From NCBI RefSeq assembly GCF_900116905.1, contig NZ_FPCG01000001.1:124001-188000 (forward strand): a stretch of 64,000 nucleotides of DNA. Reading direction: 5' to 3'. The notes under the pieces are model-generated. The model did not search any database, was not told the DNA's origin, and saw only the letters and a program-made list of their open reading frames with translations. Both the position numbers and the translations under genes were made by a program. This document shows positions 58,570 to 64,000 of this stretch, in pieces (positions within the stretch are counted from its first letter, which is position 1; each line of letters begins with the position of its first letter). Source of the stretch: Micrococcus terreus. GTDB lineage: Bacteria; Actinomycetota; Actinomycetes; Actinomycetales; Micrococcaceae.

Positions 58570-59867
58570 GGCCGGCCCACCTCAGCAGGGGTGTGCGTGC
58601 CCACCAGGGCGAGCAGGTCCTGGGCACGGCTGGTCCAGGTGTGGTGCTCCACGACGTCGGCCCGGCCGGCTTCTCCCAGACGGCTCGCCAGCGCGCGGTC
58701 CCCGGCGAGCAGGTCCAGCGCGCGGGCCAGGGCGTCCGCGTCACCGGGGGTGACGATGACCCCGCGCTGCCCGACGCGCACTCCGGGGACGGTGCCGGTG
58801 CCCGCGGCAGGGGAGCCGTCAGCGGTGGAATCGCCCTCGGTCCCGAGGACGGCGGGCAGCTCGCCGACGCCGGAGGCCACCACGGTCAGGCCGGCGGAGA
58901 GGTACTCGTAGACCTTCAGCGGGGAGAAGTAGTGGTCGTGGTCCTGCGCGGGTACCGGGTACGGGGCGGTGGCCACGTCCCAGCCGGTCAGCACGCCGGG
59001 CACGTCCACGGGTGCGACGGCGCCGTGGAACACGGTCTGCTCGGCCAGGCCCAGTTCGGCGGCCAGGGTGCGCAGGGACTCCAGCTGGGGGCCGGCTCCG
59101 CAGATCTCGATCCGCCAGGAGTCCTTCTCCGGATGCTGGGCGCGGGCCACAGCCTCCAGCAGGGTCTCGGTGCCGTGCCAGGGCTTCAGGGTGCCCAGGA
59201 AGCCGACGGTGAAGGAGGGGTCAGTCTGAGCAGTGCGCGCGGTGTGCCCTGTGTGCTCGGCCGGGCGGATGCGCTCGGTGTTCACGCCGTTGGGGGTGAC
59301 CACGGTCTGCGCGGCGGCGGCCGGGACAGCGGTGCGGACCCAGGTCGCCACCGGCTCGGAGACGCAGGAGACCACGGTGGCCCCGGCCAGGGCGCGCTCA
59401 GTCAGCGCCACGGCCTCGTCCCGGTGGTGCAGGGAGCGGTGGGTGAGCTGCTCCTGGACCAGAGGGGCATTGACCTCCATGATCAGCGGGACGCCGAGCC
59501 GTGCGGCCAGCTGGGCGCCGGCGTCGGAGAACAGTGAGTAGCGCTCGTAGACAAGTGCGGTGGGAGCGGTGCCCTCGGCAGAGCCGGCGGCGGCGAGCTC
59601 GACCATCCGCAGGGCGGTGCGCTGCAGCTCGATCTCCCGCTCAGCGGTGCCGGAGGCGGCCTGGACCGGGACCTCCACCACGGGCAGGTCGGCCAGGTCC
59701 TGGGGCACGGACTCATAGCCCTTCTTGTCGCCCCGGCGCACGCAGTACACGGTGACCTCGTGCCCCTGCTGACGGAACGCGCGGACCATCTCCTGCACGT
59801 GCACAGAGGCGCCTTTGGTGCCGAACACGCCGATCCCGGGGTCGGCGAGCAGATAGGTGATCCTCAT
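58566..59867 (-). CDS. GT4-family glycosyltransferase
   Basis: 433 residues. GT-B fold: N-terminal RITYLLADPGIGVFGTKGASVHVQEMVRAF with the glycine-rich acceptor-side loop; C-terminal VGFLGTLKPWHGTETLLEA, GAGPQLESLRTLAAELGL and YFSPLKVYEYLSAGLTVVAS, where SPLKVYEYLSAG is the donor-site motif with one Glu of the usual pair. An insertion of about 25 residues (GTEGDSTADGSPAAGTG) follows. It uses an activated nucleotide sugar in the cytoplasm. Overlaps both neighbours by four bases. Confidence 0.88.
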   Translation of the reverse strand: MRITYLLADPGIGVFGTKGASVHVQEMVRAFRQQGHEVTVYCVRRGDKKGYESVPQDLADLPVVEVPVQAASGTAEREIELQRTALRMVELAAAGSAEGTAPTALVYERYSLFSDAGAQLAARLGVPLIMEVNAPLVQEQLTHRSLHHRDEAVALTERALAGATVVSCVSEPVATWVRTAVPAAAAQTVVTPNGVNTERIRPAEHTGHTARTAQTDPSFTVGFLGTLKPWHGTETLLEAVARAQHPEKDSWRIEICGAGPQLESLRTLAAELGLAEQTVFHGAVAPVDVPGVLTGWDVATAPYPVPAQDHDHYFSPLKVYEYLSAGLTVVASGVGELPAVLGTEGDSTADGSPAAGTGTVPGVRVGQRGVIVTPGDADALARALDLLAGDRALASRLGEAGRADVVEHHTWTSRAQDLLALVGTHTPAEVGRP

Positions 59868-61093
59868 GGCTGCACCACCAGCTCGGCCAGCCGGGCGGCC
59901 TGACCGCGCGAGTCGAACAGCTCCTCCACCTGGGCGCGGGCGCGGGCGGCCAGCTCGGCGTGATCGGCCCCGGGACGCACGGCCTCGGCGATCGCCTCGG
60001 TCAGGGCCTCCACGTCTCCGGTGGGCACCAGCCAGCCGGTGCGGCCGGTCTGGACCACTTCGCCCACGGCGGTGACATCGGCGGCCACGCAGAGCAGTCC
60101 GCGGGCCATGGCCTCCAGCAGCACGGTGGGCAGGCCGTCGGCATTGCCGTCCGACCCCACCACGAACGGGGCCACGAACAGGTCGCGGGTGCCCAGCAGC
60201 TCGGTGACCTGGGCCTGGGTGATCGGGCCGAGCAGGGTGATGTGCTCCTGCAGCCCGAGGGACTCGATCTGGGCCCGCAGTTCCGGTGCCAGCGGGCCGT
60301 CTCCGGCGATCTCCGCGGTGACCTCCACCCCGCGCTCGCGGAGGCGGTGCACCGCCTCGACCAGCAGGGAGAAGCCCTTCTTCTCCACCAGGCGACCGAT
60401 CGCCAGCAGGCGAGCGGGGCCGTCGTCGGGATTCTGGGTGTGCTGGCGGGGCTGGAAGGGGAACCGGTCCAGGTCCAGGCCGTTGCGCACCAGGCGCAGG
60501 GTCTGGGTGGACTCGGGGAAGCGGGTGCGCAGGTGCTCCAGATTGTAGCCGGAGATGGTGATGGCGTGGTGGGCGTCGGCGAGCTTGCGCCGCAGGTCCT
60601 CCTCCTGGACGTCCTCGTGGAAGATGTCCTTGGCGTGGGCGGTGAAGGAGTACGGCAGCCCTGCCATGCGGCCGGCCAGGCGGGCCACGGTGGTGGCCAC
60701 GGAGGCGAAGTGCGCGTGCAGGTGAGTGACCCCGTGGGCGCGGGCCTGGCGGGCGACCTCCACGGCCTGGACGGCGTCGTCATGGCCGTGCTGCAGCAGC
60801 TCCGGCAGCACCTCGGACATGCCCTGGGCCAGCTGCGGGTCGGCGGCGCCCTGGGCGAGGGCGGTCCACAGGCGGGTGGAGCTGGAGGGGCGGCCGATGT
60901 GGATCACCGGGGCCTGCACGCGCGCCAACTCGGGGTGGAAACGGGCGTCCGTGCAGGGGCGCAGGGAGAAGATCACGATCCGCTCACCCTGGGCCTCGCG
61001 CGCCAGGATCTCCGAGACCACGAAGGTCTCCGAGAAACGCGGGTACATCTTCAGCACATAGCCGATCACGGGGACGGGGGATTCAGCGGACAC
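59864..61093 (-). CDS. GT4-family glycosyltransferase
   Basis: 409 residues. GTG 61093 has GGAGGT upstream and lies within the end of the preceding gene. GYVLKMYPRFSETFVVSEILA is the start typical of colanic-acid/exopolysaccharide GT4 enzymes; HLHAHFASVATTVARL, FTAHAKDIFHEDV, LLAIGRLVEKKGFSLLVEA and GNADGLPTVLLEAMARG follow, the last with the donor-site Glu. It adds a sugar to a lipid or polyol acceptor, judged from the neighbours. The acceptor is unknown. Confidence 0.9.
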   Translation of the reverse strand: MSAESPVPVIGYVLKMYPRFSETFVVSEILAREAQGERIVIFSLRPCTDARFHPELARVQAPVIHIGRPSSSTRLWTALAQGAADPQLAQGMSEVLPELLQHGHDDAVQAVEVARQARAHGVTHLHAHFASVATTVARLAGRMAGLPYSFTAHAKDIFHEDVQEEDLRRKLADAHHAITISGYNLEHLRTRFPESTQTLRLVRNGLDLDRFPFQPRQHTQNPDDGPARLLAIGRLVEKKGFSLLVEAVHRLRERGVEVTAEIAGDGPLAPELRAQIESLGLQEHITLLGPITQAQVTELLGTRDLFVAPFVVGSDGNADGLPTVLLEAMARGLLCVAADVTAVGEVVQTGRTGWLVPTGDVEALTEAIAEAVRPGADHAELAARARAQVEELFDSRGQAARLAELVVQP

Positions 61094-62381
61094 GGGCGAC
61101 CTCCGGGGCGCGGGAGCGGACCGACTCGCCAGCGGGGCTCGAGGCGTCGGCGGGGGCGGTGAGGGTGGGGACGGGGAATCGTTCCGGGGCCTGACCCAGC
61201 AAATCCGCGGCGAGTTGGCCGACGGTGCGCAGACCGTCCAGCTCCAGGTGGTCCCGGGAGACCCGGCGGTCCCGGGCGCTGCGGAACCACTCGCCCACAC
61301 GCTCCGGGGTGAGCTGGTCCGCCGGGAGGGTCTCCAGCGCGCCGGACGAGCTGAGCGCCTCGGCACGGCGCGGCTGCTCGGCCCGGCGGGAGCTGCGGGG
61401 GATGACCAGCGCGGGGGTGGCGGTGGCCATCACCTCGGCCACGGAGTTGTACCCGCCCATGCAGACCACACCGGCGGCGTGCTGGATCAGCGCCGGGATG
61501 TTCGCGGTGGAGCGCAGCACCCGGATCCGGGGAGCGGAAGAGCCGCCGTCCGCCCCGTCCAGCAGTGACTGATCCGGGTTGGTGGCCACAGCGGCGTACA
61601 CCTGGTCCACGTCCTCCTCCGGCATCTGGGGGCCGGTGACGATCAGGTGGCGGTGGCCGGCGGGGACCGGGGCGGCGGCTGCGGCCCGGGCGATCGCGCC
61701 GCCGTCCGACCCGCCACCGACCATGGTCAGGAAGTAGGGCGCCTCCACGGGGCGGCCGGTGTCTTCCGGGCGGCCGTGGGCCAGGTACCCGGTGAAGTAG
61801 GAGCGGTCAGCGAACTCGCCCGGGATCTCCCCGGTGGACAGGGGATCGTAGGCCTGGGCGTCCCCGTAGACCCACAGGGCGTCATAGTGGCGGGCGGCCT
61901 CCGCGCCGCCACCGATCTGCTCCCATTCCTGCTGCACGGCCGAGGGGGTGTCCAGCACGTCACGCATGCCCAGCACGGTGGTGCACCGGTGCCGATCGCG
62001 CAGGTTCTGCAGGGCCGGCTTGAGCTCGCCGTCCACACCGAAGGGGTGCCGGTCCACGATGAACAGGTCCGGGCTGAAGGAGTCCAGGGCCGCGGCCACG
62101 ATCCCCGAACGCAGATCGGTGAGCTGGTCCGACTTCACGCCCATGGACCGCGGGGCGTAGCCGTCCGGGGTGCGGGCGAACCCGGGCAGCAGCAGCCAGT
62201 CCCAGCCCTCCGGCAGGCTGTCCTGGCTGGCGTCCGGGTGGCCGGCGATCAGCAGTCCGGCGGTGGTCTGACCGGTCAGGCGGGGCAGGGTCTCCGCCAG
62301 AGCCCACGCCAGGGCTCGGTTGCGGCGGGCGTGGCCCAGTCCCACGGAGTCGTGGGAGTACAAGGCGATGTTGATGCCCAT
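61083..62381 (-). CDS. MurG/GT28-like glycosyltransferase
   Basis: 432 residues. NIALYSHDSVGLGHARRNRALAWALA is the N-terminal glycine-rich loop of the predicted-glycosyltransferase COG4671 group (GT28-like). The C-terminal half has YFLTMVGGGSDGG, the IPALIQHAAGVVCMGGYNSVAEVMATATPALVIPRSSRRAEQPRRAEAL block and donor-site GGYNSVAE. First gene of the operon, ATG with GGAGGGA upstream. It overlaps the next gene by 11 bases. Probably makes the first glycosyl transfer in the pathway. Confidence 0.85.
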   Translation of the reverse strand: MGINIALYSHDSVGLGHARRNRALAWALAETLPRLTGQTTAGLLIAGHPDASQDSLPEGWDWLLLPGFARTPDGYAPRSMGVKSDQLTDLRSGIVAAALDSFSPDLFIVDRHPFGVDGELKPALQNLRDRHRCTTVLGMRDVLDTPSAVQQEWEQIGGGAEAARHYDALWVYGDAQAYDPLSTGEIPGEFADRSYFTGYLAHGRPEDTGRPVEAPYFLTMVGGGSDGGAIARAAAAAPVPAGHRHLIVTGPQMPEEDVDQVYAAVATNPDQSLLDGADGGSSAPRIRVLRSTANIPALIQHAAGVVCMGGYNSVAEVMATATPALVIPRSSRRAEQPRRAEALSSSGALETLPADQLTPERVGEWFRSARDRRVSRDHLELDGLRTVGQLAADLLGQAPERFPVPTLTAPADASSPAGESVRSRAPEVARVR

Positions 62382-62495
62382 GGTGTGGTCCCTCCGGTCA
62401 GCTGGCGATGAAGACCGAATCTACGGACTGACCATGAGCCGTTCATGAGAACGACATGACGTGTTCATGAGGAACTGTGCAGGAGTGGGTGCCTC
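62382..62495 (-). other. Upstream region of the glycosyltransferase operon
   Basis: About 110 bases before the five-gene operon that must contain its promoter. Repeats of TTCATGA/TCATGAG (three near copies around 62440-62470) are AT-richer than the surroundings and could be a regulator site. No exact promoter can be named. Confidence 0.35.
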
Positions 62496-62555
62496 CACCC
62501 CCTTCCCGGGACACTTCCAGGGCGCCCGGGTGCGTTAAGTGTCCCGGGAAGGGTG
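62496..62555 (-). repeat. Dispersed palindromic element, copy 2
   Basis: Left arm begins CACCCCCTTCCCGGGACA (62496-62513), one base from the arm at 40110. CCCTTCCCGGGACACTT (62500-62516) pairs perfectly with AAGTGTCCCGGGAAGGG (62537-62553). It lies 33 bases beyond the end of the VanY gene and may act as its terminator. Confidence 0.7.
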
Positions 62556-62588
62556 CGAGAGCAGGGGCCGGGGCTGTGGGACGCGCGG

Positions 62589-63497
62589 CTACGGGAGGTA
62601 GTCCGGTGCGGGGTCGGCGCCCCAGGCGGTCTCCACGATCCCACCGGCCTCCATCACGGCCTGCCCCTGCTCCACGCCCAGGTAGCGCAGGTGCCACGGT
62701 TCGGCTCCGTATCCGGTGATGGGCTCGGAGCCCTGCGGGTAGCGGATCACGAAGCCGTGCTCCACGGCGTGTTGGGCGATCCACCGGCCCTCCGGGGTGT
62801 CCGCGAAACAGCCCTGCAGGGTGCACGTTCCGTCCGCGGCTGCCAGGTCCGCGGCCAGCCCGGTGTGGTGTTCGGAGTGGCCCGGGCGCGCGGAGTACCG
62901 GTCAGCGTGGGCCAGACCGTTGCGCTGGATGCTGTTGGAGTACAGACCGGCCTGGTAGTCGTGCGTGCGGTGCGCGCTGACCAGGATCAGCTCGATCCTG
63001 TCCGCCCGAGCGGCGGCCACCATTCCCTGCAGGGCCTGGGCGGCCGGCCTGCGCAGGAGCATGCCCTGCCGGTTGCCCACGACGCCGGCACTGACCAGAT
63101 CAGGCGCCCTCCAGTTCGCCGGGACGGGGTGATGCTTGTTCACCAGGACCTGCAGCGAGTCCGGATCGCGGTGGAGGGGCGCGAGGGACGGGCCAGCAGC
63201 GGTCGGCGCGACGGTGGTGGGGGCCGTGGAGGAAGGCGCCACGGTGGGGGAGGGGGACCGCGTTGACGGTGTGTCCTCGGACGAGGACATCGACGCCGAC
63301 GGGGCGGCACTGGTGGCGACGGAACGCGTGGGTGAGGCGCTCGCGGTAGGCGAGGGGGCCGTCGTCGGGGTGGAGGTGGTGCGCGCGGTGGATGCGCTGG
63401 GTGAGGTGGGTGCGTCAGCCGGCTCAGGGGCGGGGGTGCAGGCGGTGAGGGCGGCCAGCAGTGCCGCTGTGGTGAGCAGGGGCAGGGCGCGTCGCAT
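62589..63497 (-). CDS. VanY-type D-alanyl-D-alanine carboxypeptidase lipoprotein
   Basis: 302 residues. Signal peptide with lipobox LTAC (Cys20), then a Ser/Thr/Pro/Ala linker of about 85 residues that would span the cell wall, then the M15B peptidase fold from about residue 110. Zinc ligands are His210 and Asp217 in SEHHTGLAAD and His269 in EPWHL, with Glu266 catalytic. Trims D-alanine from peptidoglycan stem peptides. ATG lies three bases after the coaA stop, so translation is probably coupled. There is no van-type regulator nearby, so it is a wall-maintenance enzyme rather than a resistance gene. Confidence 0.92.
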   Translation of the reverse strand: MRRALPLLTTAALLAALTACTPAPEPADAPTSPSASTARTTSTPTTAPSPTASASPTRSVATSAAPSASMSSSEDTPSTRSPSPTVAPSSTAPTTVAPTAAGPSLAPLHRDPDSLQVLVNKHHPVPANWRAPDLVSAGVVGNRQGMLLRRPAAQALQGMVAAARADRIELILVSAHRTHDYQAGLYSNSIQRNGLAHADRYSARPGHSEHHTGLAADLAAADGTCTLQGCFADTPEGRWIAQHAVEHGFVIRYPQGSEPITGYGAEPWHLRYLGVEQGQAVMEAGGIVETAWGADPAPDYLP

Positions 63498-63500
63498 GGG

Positions 63501-64000
63501 TCAGACCTTGCGCAGCAGCACGCGGCGGACGGTGTGGCCCACGTCCTTGGACATCACGAGCTTGGCGCGGCCGCGGGTGGGGCGCACGTTCTGCTCCAGG
63601 TTGGGGCCGTTGATGCGGTCCCAGATGTCCTGGGCAGTCTCCTCGGCCTCGGCGTCGGAGAGAGTGGCGTAGCGGTGGAAGTAGGACTTGGGGTCGGCGA
63701 AGGCGCCGGAGCGCAGGCGCATGAAGCGTTCGACGTACCACTGCTCGATGCTGGCGGTCTTGGCGTCAACGTAGATGGAGTAGTCGAAGAAGTCCGAGAC
63801 GCTCAGGCCGGTGGTGCCGTCGGCGCGGACGCGCGGTGGGGCCAGCACGTTCAGGCCCTCCATGATCAGCACGTCCGGGCGGCGGACCACGACCTCCTCG
63901 TCCGGCAGGATGTCATAGGTCAGGTGGGAGTACATGGGGGCGCGGACCTCGGGGGCGCCGGACTTCACATCGGCCACGAAGCGCAGCAGGGCCCGGCGGT
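63501..64000 (-). CDS. coaA: Pantothenate kinase type I, C-terminal part (truncated by window edge)
   Basis: About 166 C-terminal residues; the gene enters from the right edge. ALLRFVADVKSG, APMYSHLTYDI, RPDVLIMEGLNVL and YIRRYATLSDAE-like YFHRYATLS segments match CoaA, which phosphorylates pantothenate in the first step of CoA synthesis. The P-loop half lies outside. The frame is open to the last base. glmM and coaA are near neighbours in many Micrococcaceae; here some 19 kb lie between them. Confidence 0.93.
   Translation of the reverse strand, partial: RRALLRFVADVKSGAPEVRAPMYSHLTYDILPDEEVVVRRPDVLIMEGLNVLAPPRVRADGTTGLSVSDFFDYSIYVDAKTASIEQWYVERFMRLRSGAFADPKSYFHRYATLSDAEAEETAQDIWDRINGPNLEQNVRPTRGRAKLVMSKDVGHTVRRVLLRKV

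Noticed and set aside
56866-58911. 681-residue plus-strand frame opposite the ABC exporter and GT4 gene
   Set aside because: The minus-strand genes show complete ATPase and GT motifs; this frame shows none.
62589-63497. VanY gene read as part of a vancomycin-resistance cluster
   Set aside because: No vanH, vanA/B ligase, vanX or VanRS genes in the window; it is coupled to coaA.

Overview
The window is a high-GC actinobacterial chromosome segment. EF-Tu, RpoA and the ribosomal proteins read like Micrococcaceae (Micrococcus/Kocuria/Nesterenkonia relatives); that placement is my reading of the protein sequences, not a database result. Genes are mostly GTG/ATG-started with strong GC3 bias, and stop/start overlaps (ATGA, TAATG, GTGA) are common.

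Bases 1-33.8 kb are the core transcription/translation block: the 3' end of rpoB, rpoC, an inserted accessory pair (MurJ-like flippase and convergent ATP-grasp enzyme), the str operon (rpsL-rpsG-fusA-tuf), a 1237-residue polytopic membrane protein with two small membrane proteins, the S10 operon (rpsJ to rpsQ), the spc operon (rplN to rplO), secY-adk-map, infA-rpmJ-rpsM-rpsK, and rpoA-rplQ. rpsN is absent between rplE and rpsH, and rpsD is absent between rpsK and rpoA. Strong hairpins, several with TTCG loops, separate the transcription units, and a TAGACT-type -10 box recurs before them.

Bases 33.8-44.5 kb keep a housekeeping backbone (rplQ, truA, rplM-rpsI, glmM) with accessory genes between: a CPBP membrane protease, a secreted SGNH hydrolase, an acyl-CoA synthetase, a PPK2 kinase with a histone-H1-like tail, and a degenerate GT4-like protein. 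A possible gene remnant and a dispersed palindrome lie at 40.1-40.3 kb.

Bases 44.5-54.2 kb are accessory and stress genes: a thiol peroxidase, a self-regulated TetR/MFS efflux unit with a near-perfect operator lying on its promoter, and a GntR-lhgO unit divergent from a TAXI-DUF1850-TRAP transporter operon, with two perfect palindromes between them. mscL and a secreted AMIN-like protein follow.

Bases 54.3-62.4 kb hold the best candidate for an undescribed system: five overlapping minus-strand genes encoding a GT28-like glycosyltransferase, two GT4 glycosyltransferases, an ABC exporter and a protein with two APH-type kinase domains in one chain. The natural reading is synthesis, export and phosphorylation of a glycoconjugate. 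The window ends with a VanY-type carboxypeptidase lipoprotein coupled to coaA, which runs off the edge.
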